Of a stretch of 28,114 nt of DNA, positions 5,705 to 12,151 are shown one piece after another; within the stretch, counting starts at the first letter, position 1; every line of letters starts with the position of its first letter. The notes beneath the pieces are model-generated. The model was given only the letters and a program-made list of their open reading frames with translations. It had not been told where the DNA came from and did not search any database. The stretch comes from a virus. Made by a program: the position numbers and the translations under genes. The stretch lies in IMG/VR virus record IMGVR_UViG_3300013100_000025, positions 1 to 28,114 of that record. One strand, 5' to 3'.

Positions 5705-6177
5705 CCCCGTTGATTGTTCGCCAAATGCAGCCGTGCCCGGTGAGTTGCGTTTCAACGTGCCTCGCGATGCTTGCTGGCCGACCTGCTGCTGAGGTCATCA
5801 ATGAGCTGCACAAGCCATACCGCGAGGGCGAGCTGACCATGCGCGAAATGCTCGAATACCTCGGGATCAAATACACGGCGTTTTTCAGTGTCGACAACCC
5901 GCCGCTGGCGGACGAGGGCGTTTATCTCTGCACGGCGCCTTCGCTCAATATCGAGGCGGGCAATCACCAGATCTTGATCGAGGTGACCGATGAGGGTTAC
6001 TTCGTGATTGACCCGGTTCAGGGCCGCGAGGATCGCAAATATTACGTGCCGCGCGGCCAAGGCAACGGTGATCCCCTCGCAATCGATCTCGGAGGGTTCG
6101 TCGTCGATGCGTTCGTCTCACGTTCCCACCTGGTGGAGAAATACACGAACGCTATGGCAACGGAGGTTGCGGCATGA
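5701..6177 (+). CDS. C39-like papain-fold cysteine protease (putative)
   Basis: A 158-aa protein. RQMQPCPVSCVSTCLAMLAGRP supplies an oxyanion Gln (Gln8 or Gln10) and candidate nucleophile Cys16 at the start of a helix. GNHQILIEV gives His89 and FVIDPVQG gives Asp104, the Cys-His-Asp order and spacing of C39 (bacteriocin-processing) peptidases. No transporter domain is present. Homologues are annotated as hypothetical or papain-like in phage early regions. It sits between the replication and nin genes with ATGA overlaps on both sides, so it is made early. The substrate is unknown; catalytic assignment is by eye. Confidence 0.75.
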   Translation: MTPLIVRQMQPCPVSCVSTCLAMLAGRPAAEVINELHKPYREGELTMREMLEYLGIKYTAFFSVDNPPLADEGVYLCTAPSLNIEAGNHQILIEVTDEGYFVIDPVQGREDRKYYVPRGQGNGDPLAIDLGGFVVDAFVSRSHLVEKYTNAMATEVAA

Positions 6178-6572
6178 CCGAATTCGCAATCCGCAGTCAA
6201 CGCGATATCAGTCGTCTCATGGGCGTCCTGCACGCAACCGACTTCACCAAGCCCAAGATCGTCGTCATCAAGGACGAGAAACGCCCTGACGTCTGCAACC
6301 GCAAGATGTGGGCAATGCTCAAGGACGTCTCCAACCAGGTGATCTGGTACGGCAAGAAGCTCAGCGACGAGGATTGGAAGTGCCTTTTCAGTGCCTCGCT
6401 GGAGAAGCAACGCGCCGAGCCCGGTCTCGATGGTGGCTTCGTGGTGATGGCCGTATCGACCCGCAAGCAGTCGCAGAAGTGGTTCAGCGATCTGTTCGAG
6501 CTGATGCATGCCTTCGGCGCCGAGCATGGCGTGCGCTGGACCGAGCAGGATAAGTGGGGAGGGCGCTACTGA
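6174..6572 (+). CDS. ninB: NinB recombination mediator
   Basis: A 132-aa member of the lambda NinB (Orf) family, a single-strand-DNA-binding recombination mediator of the RecFOR type. Diagnostic stretches are RPDVCNRKMWAMLKDVSNQVIWYGKKLSDEDWKCLFSASL and the C-terminal SDLFELMHAFGAEHGVRW. It overlaps the protease gene by 4 bp and abuts ninG (TGATG), placing it in the nin block of the early operon. Confidence 0.92.
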   Translation: MTEFAIRSQRDISRLMGVLHATDFTKPKIVVIKDEKRPDVCNRKMWAMLKDVSNQVIWYGKKLSDEDWKCLFSASLEKQRAEPGLDGGFVVMAVSTRKQSQKWFSDLFELMHAFGAEHGVRWTEQDKWGGRY

Positions 6573-7174
6573 TGCGAACTGCCCTCAAGGATGTGAAGCA
6601 GAAAACCTGCAAGGCCTGCGGCGAGAAGTTCGCGCCGATGTTCAACACCACGCAGGTCGTGTGCGGCCCGAAATGCGCGCTGGCCCACGCGCCGGCGAAC
6701 ACTGAGAAAGCCCGCAAGGCGTTGGCTCAAATTGGGCGCGCCGAGATCAAGGTCCGGAAGGAGAAGCTGAAGAGCAGGGCGGATCATCTGCGCGAAGCAC
6801 AGGCCGCGGTGAACGAGTACGTCCGCCTGCGTGACGCGCACCAGCCGTGCATCAGCTGCGACTCAATGCCGAGCGACTGCGACCTGATCACCGGCAGCCG
6901 CTGGGACGCCGGCCACTACCGATCCGTCGGCGCCTGTCCTGAGCTGCGCTTCGAGCCACTGAACATCCACCGCCAGTGCGTGAAGTGCAATCGCAACCTG
7001 TCTGGTAACGCGGTCGAGTACCGCATCCGGCTGGTGCAGCGCATCGGCGCCGAAACCGTGGCCTGGCTGGAGGGGCCTCATGAGCCCCGCAAGTACACCG
7101 TCGAAGAAATCAAAACCATCAAGGCCGAATACCGGGCCAAGACCCGAGAACTGAAAAAGGGGCAGGCAGCATGA
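6572..7174 (+). CDS. ninG: NinG (Rap) recombination endonuclease
   Basis: A 200-aa lambda NinG/Rap family protein, a structure-specific nuclease that cleaves recombination intermediates. An N-terminal zinc motif (CKACGEKFAP ... CGPKC) and a long charged helix precede the nuclease region with CISC, DAGHYRSVGACPELRFEPLNIHRQCVKCNRNLSGN, the typical HNH-like Cys/His cluster. ATG 6572 is chosen because GGGGAGGG precedes it and TGATG couples it to ninB; longer in-frame starts lack this. Confidence 0.92.
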   Translation: MRTALKDVKQKTCKACGEKFAPMFNTTQVVCGPKCALAHAPANTEKARKALAQIGRAEIKVRKEKLKSRADHLREAQAAVNEYVRLRDAHQPCISCDSMPSDCDLITGSRWDAGHYRSVGACPELRFEPLNIHRQCVKCNRNLSGNAVEYRIRLVQRIGAETVAWLEGPHEPRKYTVEEIKTIKAEYRAKTRELKKGQAA

Positions 7175-7851
7175 ATTACCACAACGTGATCTCAGCAGTA
7201 GTTCGGGCCTTGGCCGCCGAGACGATCAACAGTTCCGGCGGATGTAACGTCGAGCCCCGGGTGCAGGCCAGCAAGCTCAAGGGTGAGATATCCGGGAAGG
7301 ATGCAGCGCTGTTGGCTGACTGCATCGTGCACAAGCTTCTGCACGCCCAGCTTTCTCCGCGGCACTGGAACGCCCTGGTGGCGAAGTACAGCACTCACCG
7401 TGGCCGCAAAATCGATTCCATCGGCCGGCTGGTCGCCGTGGTGAAGACCCCGGCACCGCAGCGCTTCACGCAACAGGCCGTCTTGGTGTGGGCTGTGCCG
7501 CAACAGGTGAAGGGCATTCAGCGAGCGGTAACCCAGATCAAGGCGCCGAAGCACCGGGAGAACAAAGAGAAAGGGCAGTGGGACTGGCGCAACGCGGCGG
7601 CAGACGCTGACGTTGCCAGGGCCAACAAGCATGCCCGCTCGGTGGCGGAGGAAAAGCCCGGCGAGATGATCGTCCTGGCCGATTCGAACTACGACATGAC
7701 TAACTGGGATTCTCAGGGGCTCACGGAGCGCACCTACCAGCGCTGGAACAAGGCCATCAAAGAAAGTTTGGAGTCGCTTGTGAACGAGGCTCTGGTCGAG
7801 GCGCAACACATGCTTGAAGCGGTCGGAGTGCTGGAAGGCGAGGCGGCGTAA
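7171..7851 (+). CDS. Last early gene; putative late antiterminator by position
   Basis: A 226-aa protein that I do not recognise by family. The N-terminal half (CIVHKLLHAQLSPRHWNALVAKYSTHRGRKIDSIGRL) is basic and helical; the C-terminal half is acidic and helical. It overlaps ninG by ATGA and ends the early operon. It occupies the lambda Q position, and just downstream lie a plausible promoter (7871-7900), a roughly 330-nt leader and a strong terminator (8226-8252), the pR'-tR' layout that Q proteins act on. Antiterminator function is inferred from position only. Confidence 0.6.
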   Translation: MNYHNVISAVVRALAAETINSSGGCNVEPRVQASKLKGEISGKDAALLADCIVHKLLHAQLSPRHWNALVAKYSTHRGRKIDSIGRLVAVVKTPAPQRFTQQAVLVWAVPQQVKGIQRAVTQIKAPKHRENKEKGQWDWRNAAADADVARANKHARSVAEEKPGEMIVLADSNYDMTNWDSQGLTERTYQRWNKAIKESLESLVNEALVEAQHMLEAVGVLEGEAA

Positions 7852-7870
7852 AATAGTCCCTCAAAAGGGC

Positions 7871-7900
7871 TTGCAATGTCATGTCGCCATGTCGCATTAT
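7871..7900 (+). promoter_or_regulatory. Candidate late promoter (pR'-like)
   Basis: TTGCAA (7871-7876), an 18-bp spacer and CATTAT (7895-7900) lie 20 bp past the last early gene. Together with the terminator at 8226-8252 this matches a late promoter with a short terminated leader. The hexamers are only moderate matches, so this is tentative. Confidence 0.4.
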
Positions 7901-7994
7901 TCACCCATCCTGTCATTCCTGCGTGTGTTGAGGATTGACGAAATAGCTTCGGGGGGCGAACGGTTCGATTCCGGCAGCTCTCACGGCTACCCAG

Positions 7995-8207
7995 ATGGCA
8001 TTGCTGTTTGTTATGGCGGTCTTCATGACCGTGCTTTACACAACTCCAGAAATGCTGATCGCGACAGTTATTTCGCTCGCGAATGAGGGTAGTAAGATGA
8101 CCGAGATCCCAAGCTTAACCATGCTGTTTTTCAAGCCTGTTGTAACCGTGATATCTGCCATCGCGTGTAGCTGTGTCGCTGCTGGCGCAGTTCCCCGCTC
8201 CATCTGA
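7995..8207 (+). CDS. Possible small two-TM protein in late leader
   Basis: A 70-codon frame encoding two hydrophobic stretches (residues 1-30 and about 44-66). ATG 7995 has no convincing Shine-Dalgarno. The internal in-frame ATG at 8097 has GAGGG 7 nt upstream and would give a 36-aa one-TM peptide. It lies between the putative late promoter and its terminator. It may be a small lysis-associated membrane peptide or chance; the 7852-8225 stretch holds no better gene. Confidence 0.3.
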   Translation: MALLFVMAVFMTVLYTTPEMLIATVISLANEGSKMTEIPSLTMLFFKPVVTVISAIACSCVAAGAVPRSI

Positions 8208-8225
8208 GGCTTTATCGCCTCGACT

Positions 8226-8252
8226 AAACCCGGCCACTGCGCCGGGTTTTTT
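8226..8252 (+). terminator. Strong rho-independent terminator (tR'-like)
   Basis: A 9-bp stem AAACCCGGC (8226-8234) / GCCGGGTTT (8241-8249) with a 6-nt loop, ending in a T run. It stands before all lysis and structural genes, so late transcription must read through it or start beyond it. Confidence 0.85.
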
Positions 8253-8285
8253 ATTGCCTCGAATTCGACTCGTTGGGAGGTGCGC

Positions 8286-8450
8286 ATGAAGCTGAAGGCC
8301 AAAGCCAATCTGCTGGAGCGCGACAGAGCAGCGTGGGAGGCAGTCGCGCGGCAGGTTGGGGAGACGGACTTCTCTCGCCATCCACAGACTGGCGAATACC
8401 TCCACCCTGGTGTCGCCATGGGTTGGCGCATCCACAAGAAGAATCTGTAG
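8286..8450 (+). CDS. 54-aa protein of unknown function
   Basis: A short gene: ATG 8286 with GGGAGG 5 nt upstream, stop TAG 8448-8450. The product is basic, with an N-terminal helix (MKLKAKANLLERDRAAWEAVA) and a conserved-looking C-terminal stretch FSRHPQTGEYLHPGVAMGWRIHKKNL. It lies just after the tR'-like terminator and before the lysis genes. The consensus RBS and distinctive C-terminus argue that it is real; no function is assigned. Confidence 0.65.
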   Translation: MKLKAKANLLERDRAAWEAVARQVGETDFSRHPQTGEYLHPGVAMGWRIHKKNL

Positions 8451-8765
8451 TTTCACCTGTAGCCAGGACAGCCCTCGGGAAGGCCTGGACGTCGATAGCC
8501 GGATAGTGAGACGTACGGAATCAACACCGGCAGCCCGTGCACCCTGACCTCAAACTTGCTTTCGGGGTGGCGCGAGACTTGATCAGCGAGATCGATGCAT
8601 AGGGGCGTTGACGTTGAAAAGGCCTTTGGCAGACAGCTCGGAAAGACGAGCGCACCTATTCAGGGCCTCTGCACTCGCAGGGGCTTTTTTCGTTTTCGGC
8701 TCCCCACACCCATTGCTCCGAGCTGGGAGTGCAGCGGGGCCGACCTATTTCCCATGGAGACTCCA
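8451..8765 (+). other. Non-coding stretch upstream of the holin
   Basis: No convincing gene is seen. A 21-codon GTG frame (8537-8602, ending ARDLISEIDA) could be the remnant of a small gene but lacks an RBS. The stretch holds a hairpin GCTCG-GAAAGA-CGAGC (8636-8651) and a terminator (8665-8690). The frame of the downstream holin is open through part of it, but no start there has an RBS. Confidence 0.5.
8665..8690 (+). terminator. Rho-independent terminator upstream of holin
   Basis: GCCTCTGC (8665-8672) / GCAGGGGC (8677-8684), an 8-bp stem with one G-T pair and a 4-nt loop, followed by TTTTTT. It is the second terminator between the early operon and the holin. Confidence 0.75.
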
Positions 8766-9089
8766 ATGGCAGAACCGGCGAGCACTGCCGCCAGCGTCGT
8801 GCTGGTGAAGTACGGTGTGGTCATGGCTGCTTTCGTCGGTTCGATCCTGTCCCTTGGTTTTCTGAAAGACCTTACCAGGGGGCAGGCAGCGACTGCTGTG
8901 GCTACTGGCTTCGGATTTTCGGTTTACCTAACGCAACCAGTGACGTTATGGCTCGCCCCAAAGCTCGATCTGGCTGTGAATGATGATCTGCTGTGTGGGG
9001 TGGCATTCGTGCTGGGCCTTACAGCGATGAACATCATCCCGGCACTGAAGGCGGCAATGGGGTCGTTCGTAACGGCGCGAGGTGCCTGA
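8766..9089 (+). CDS. Putative holin
   Basis: A 107-aa membrane protein with three hydrophobic segments (about residues 12-32, 42-62 and 76-95) and a short charged tail. Size, topology and position before a second small membrane protein fit a phage holin, which permeabilises the inner membrane at lysis. ATG 8766 is chosen because GGAG lies 6 nt upstream; the in-frame ATG four codons earlier overlaps this GGAG. No holin family can be named with certainty. Confidence 0.7.
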   Translation: MAEPASTAASVVLVKYGVVMAAFVGSILSLGFLKDLTRGQAATAVATGFGFSVYLTQPVTLWLAPKLDLAVNDDLLCGVAFVLGLTAMNIIPALKAAMGSFVTARGA

Positions 9090-9090
9090 C

Positions 9091-9363
9091 ATGAACAGCA
9101 TCATTGTTTCCGCGCTAGGGGTGCTCGACGCGCTTCTGTGCGTCTTGGTGGCCTTGGCTGCGTGCGATTACCTGCGCCGGATTCGCCCGGTTGATCAGCC
9201 GCTGCTGTGCACGGCGTTCTACCTGGTGGCCATTGGGGCGTTCGGCGCATTCGTTACCGCAATGCAAGGGCACTGGATCAACCCGTTCGGCGTAATGCTA
9301 CATGCCGGTGTGGTGGCTTATGCCTGGGCGACACGAGGGCATGTGTTCGAGTTGAAGGTGTAG
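9091..9363 (+). CDS. Second small membrane protein of the lysis module
   Basis: A 90-aa protein with three hydrophobic segments (about residues 5-27, 38-56 and 62-80) and a CDYLRRIRP turn. ATG 9091 has GAGGTG 6 nt upstream, one base after the holin stop, so the two are coupled. It could be an antiholin or second holin. No endolysin gene follows. Confidence 0.65.
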   Translation: MNSIIVSALGVLDALLCVLVALAACDYLRRIRPVDQPLLCTAFYLVAIGAFGAFVTAMQGHWINPFGVMLHAGVVAYAWATRGHVFELKV

Positions 9364-9406
9364 TCGCGACACGTTTCGCCAATCAGCAAATTGTGTCGCG
9401 ACACGT
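9363..9406. repeat. Paired CGCGACAC element (copy B)
   Basis: GTCGCGACACGT occurs at 9363-9374 and again at 9395-9406, 32 bp apart. The second copy includes the palindrome GTGTCGCGACAC. Spacing and core match the pair inside rha (3135-3175), and the intervening bases share TTT and AAA-TGTGT blocks. It lies immediately after the stop of the second lysis gene. Confidence 0.65.
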
Positions 9407-9457
9407 CTGGTAGCGCTCGGGTGAGTGCTATACGTCTCGTCAGCCTCGGGTGAGTGC
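9403..9457. repeat. Tandem imperfect 26-bp direct repeat
   Basis: Two 26-bp units (9403-9428 and 9432-9457), 21 of 26 bases identical, both ending CTCGGGTGAGTGC. The second covers the 3' end of the leftward 68-aa gene. Function unknown; it might be a binding-site array or belong to a packaging site. Confidence 0.6.
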
Positions 9458-9646
9458 AGCCTCAATTTGATCCGCATACTTGGATAGATTTTCCATCTCT
9501 TGCTCTACCTGGCCATGGTGTCCGGGAGAGTTAGCGCATTTAGAGATGATGACCTCTAGCGCCGCAGCTACTGCGGTAGCGCGTTTAACCTCTGCAGATC
9601 GTCCGCCGATTGCGTTGTTAACGATTGAATCAATTGCGCCTGCCAT
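9440..9646 (-). CDS. Leftward 68-aa protein between lysis and packaging genes
   Basis: The only leftward gene outside the immunity region. ATG at 9646 has AAGGAG 6 nt upstream. The product is almost entirely helical (EVKRATAVAAALEVIISKCANS ... QVEQEMENLSKYADQIEAALTRG) with no TM segment; family not recognised. Its promoter (-35 TTGAAA 9700-9705, -10 TATTGG 9677-9682, 17-bp spacer) contains a repressor half-site CAATACC on the other strand and shares the sequence TCACTCAATG with the cI start region. This suggests expression in the lysogen. Confidence 0.7.
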   Translation of the reverse strand: MAGAIDSIVNNAIGGRSAEVKRATAVAAALEVIISKCANSPGHHGQVEQEMENLSKYADQIEAALTRG

Positions 9647-9676
9647 TTGTTGCTCCTTGCATTGAGTGAGCGATTA

Positions 9677-9705
9677 CCAATACCGGCAACCAGCCATCAT
9701 TTCAA
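9677..9705 (-). promoter_or_regulatory. Promoter of the leftward 68-aa gene
   Basis: The minus strand has TTGAAA, a 17-bp spacer and TATTGG. The half-operator CAATACC (9678-9684) overlaps the -10, but the matching second half is missing, so control by the phage repressor is only a possibility. Confidence 0.45.
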
Positions 9706-9719
9706 GTGCAAGGTGAGCC

Positions 9720-10343
9720 ATGAACAGGCCAATGCCTCCAGAGTCGCTACTCAAGCTGTCTGAGCTTTCCAGCTTCGGTATTCGCCTGATCCCAGCGCCC
9801 GAGGTGTGGGAGTGGCTCAAAACCGAGATCCTCGCCGATACCGGCAGCATCCACAACGAAGAACACGCCCATCTGATCGATGCAGACATTCGTGTGATGT
9901 GGGCATCTGCCGCCTTCACGAAGAAGGGGCGGACGGTGGTGGGCCAGGCCGAACAGGTCGCGTTCCGTGCTGGCGGTTGGCAGAAAGCCAGAATGGAACA
10001 GCAGATGATGGATTGGTTCGGCGACGTGCCGGCCTACATCATCACTCTGGCTGCCGACTACTGCGCCCAGTGTAGCGACGCTGACTTCTGCGCACTGGTC
10101 GAGCACGAGCTCTATCACATTGCTCAAGCGACCGATCAGTACGGCGCGCCCAAGTTCACCCAGGAAGGATTGCCCAGGCTTGAGATGCGCGGACACGACG
10201 TTGAAGAGTTTGTCGGTGTTGTCCGCCGCTACGGTGCAAGCCCGGCAGTTCAAGAGCTGGTGGACGCTGCAAACAATCCTGCCGAGGTGGGGAAACTGAA
10301 CATTTCGAGGGCCTGCGGAACCTGTCTGCTCAAGTCGGCCTGA
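9720..10343 (+). CDS. Putative phage metallopeptidase (HExxH)
   Basis: A 207-aa protein of the phage putative metallopeptidase family. HELYH at 129-133 (VEHELYHIAQ) is the zinc site with catalytic Glu130; EMRGHDVEEF (His159, Glu162, Glu163) may supply the third ligand. The protein is cytosolic, with no signal peptide. AAGGTGA lies 4 nt before ATG 9720. It is typically found just upstream of the terminase small subunit, as here. Its substrate is unknown. Confidence 0.8.
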   Translation: MNRPMPPESLLKLSELSSFGIRLIPAPEVWEWLKTEILADTGSIHNEEHAHLIDADIRVMWASAAFTKKGRTVVGQAEQVAFRAGGWQKARMEQQMMDWFGDVPAYIITLAADYCAQCSDADFCALVEHELYHIAQATDQYGAPKFTQEGLPRLEMRGHDVEEFVGVVRRYGASPAVQELVDAANNPAEVGKLNISRACGTCLLKSA

Positions 10344-10374
10344 GGTTAGACAGCAATAGACGGAACCCAATCCT

Positions 10375-10896
10375 ATGGCAGCCCTGAGCAGCGAGGTGAA
10401 GGCCTTCATCGTTCAGGCGTTGGCCTGCTTCGACACACCCTCCCAGGTGGCAGAGGCCGTCAAGCGCGAATTCAACATCGATGTGACCCGCCAGCAGGTG
10501 GAGACGCACGACCCGACCAAACGATGCAGCAAGACACTCGCCAAGCGCTGGGTGGAGATGTTTCACGACGCCCGAAAGCGATTCAGGGAGGAGACGGTAG
10601 ACATCCCGATCGCCAACCGTGCCTTTCGGCTGCGCGCCATGAGCAGGTACGTCGAGAAGGCCGAGTCGATGAAAAATATCAGTCTCGCGATGCAAATACT
10701 CGAGCAGGCGGCAAAGGAAGTTGGCGACGCATACGTCAATCGCCGCGTAGAGCCAGACAAGTCGCTGGACGACGAGATCAAGCGGCTCAACATCCAAAAG
10801 CTGCAGCGCGAATTGGAAGACCCGAATAAGGGCCTGCCCGAGCCCAAGCAAGTAATCATCGGGGTAGAAGATGCAAGCGACCCTGAAGCTGAATAA
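10375..10896 (+). CDS. terS: Terminase small subunit (DUF2280)
   Basis: A 173-aa protein of the DUF2280 type. The N-terminal part (SEVKAFIVQALACFDTPSQVAEAVKREFNIDVTRQQVETHDPTK) is an HTH-like DNA-recognition domain; the centre is helical oligomerisation sequence; the acidic C-terminus would contact TerL. It overlaps terL by 26 bp. It would recognise the packaging site, which I could not locate. RBS is weak (GGA about 12 nt upstream). Confidence 0.85.
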   Translation: MAALSSEVKAFIVQALACFDTPSQVAEAVKREFNIDVTRQQVETHDPTKRCSKTLAKRWVEMFHDARKRFREETVDIPIANRAFRLRAMSRYVEKAESMKNISLAMQILEQAAKEVGDAYVNRRVEPDKSLDDEIKRLNIQKLQRELEDPNKGLPEPKQVIIGVEDASDPEAE

Positions 10897-12151
10897 GCCG
10901 CAGTTCGAGTTCATCAGCCACCCCAAGAAGTTTTCAGCGTTCGTCGGCGGCTACCGAAGCGGCAAGACGTTCGTGGGCTGCGTCCGGATGTGCATCAACG
11001 CACTGGAGCACCCAGGCATTCCGCAGGGCTACTTCGCGCCGACCTATCCGCAGATCGCGGACATCTTTTACGACACCATGCCGGTGGTGGCTGAGGCATT
11101 TGGCCTGTTCGCCGACATCGTGCCGAGCAAGAAGCGCGTCTATCTGCGCGACAACCGGGGCCGGTGCCTATCGACCATTGTCTGCAAGAGCATGGAGCAC
11201 CCGCACCGCATCGTCGGCTTCAACATCGCTCACGCACTGGTCGACGAGATCGACTGCATGGCGATCAAGAAGGCGGACAGCGCGTGGAAAAAGATCATCG
11301 CGCGTATGTCCACGGTGTGGCCGACCCGCGCCATGAACACCATCGACGTCACCACGACGCCGGAGGGCTTCAACTGGGTCTATCGCAAGTTCGTCAAGGA
11401 GCTGGCTGCCAACCCGAGCCAGCGCCCGCTGTACGGCATCGTGCATGCCTCCACGCGGCAGAACGCGAAGAACCTGCCGAAGGACTACATCAAGTCGCTG
11501 CGAGAGTCGTACCCGGCCAACTTGGTGGACGCCTACATCGACGGCCTGTTCGTCAACCTGACGTCGGGCAGCGTGTATCCGAACTTCTGCCGTAAGCAGA
11601 ACCACACCGACGCAACGATCCGTCCAGGCGAACAGCTGCATATCGGCATGGACTTCAACATCAACCGGATGGCCGCGACGGTGCATGTCATTCGTGACGG
11701 CCTGCCGCTGCTGCTGGAGGAGGCCACGCACCTGTTCGACACGCCGGCGATGATCAAAGAGCTGAAGCGCCGGTTCCCCGGCCACAGCATCACGGTTTAC
11801 CCGGACGCCAGCGGCAAGAACCGCAAGAGCGTCAGCGGCAGCGAGTCGGATCACAGCCTGCTCCGCGCCGCCGGCTTCATGGTCATGGTGAACCCGTCGA
11901 ACCCAGCGGTTCGTGATCGGGTGCTGGCGGTGAACGCCATGCTCCTGAACATCGACCAGAAGCGCCGCTACCTGATCAACACCGACAACTGTCCGGTCAC
12001 TACTCAGGTGCTGGAGCAGCAGGCCTACGACGACAAAGGCGAACCCAACAAGGACGGCACTGAAGACCCGGTCGACGCGGTCGGTTACTTCATTGTCCAG
12101 CGCTTCCCGATTGCGGGCAGCTACACACTCGCGAACGTGAGCGACCAATGA
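10871..12151 (+). CDS. terL: Terminase large subunit
   Basis: A 426-aa packaging motor. Walker A GYRSGKT is at 27-33 and Walker B HALVDEID at 121-128. The C-terminal RNase H-like nuclease carries Asp261 (HIGMDFNI), Asp312 (VYPDASG) and Asp399/402 (EDPVDAV). It pumps DNA into the procapsid through the portal encoded next and cuts concatemers. Length is normal. The start overlaps terS, and the stop overlaps the portal start (ATGA). Confidence 0.95.
   Translation: MQATLKLNKPQFEFISHPKKFSAFVGGYRSGKTFVGCVRMCINALEHPGIPQGYFAPTYPQIADIFYDTMPVVAEAFGLFADIVPSKKRVYLRDNRGRCLSTIVCKSMEHPHRIVGFNIAHALVDEIDCMAIKKADSAWKKIIARMSTVWPTRAMNTIDVTTTPEGFNWVYRKFVKELAANPSQRPLYGIVHASTRQNAKNLPKDYIKSLRESYPANLVDAYIDGLFVNLTSGSVYPNFCRKQNHTDATIRPGEQLHIGMDFNINRMAATVHVIRDGLPLLLEEATHLFDTPAMIKELKRRFPGHSITVYPDASGKNRKSVSGSESDHSLLRAAGFMVMVNPSNPAVRDRVLAVNAMLLNIDQKRRYLINTDNCPVTTQVLEQQAYDDKGEPNKDGTEDPVDAVGYFIVQRFPIAGSYTLANVSDQ

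Noticed and set aside
7955-7990. tRNA-like T-arm sequence GGTTCGATTCC, suggesting a tRNA or attachment-site remnant
   Set aside because: Only three stem pairs form around the loop, and no acceptor, D or anticodon arms can be built from the flanking bases.
8595-8765. Upstream extension of the holin frame
   Set aside because: The extension crosses a terminator hairpin and has no start with a ribosome site; ATG 8766 with GGAG is better.
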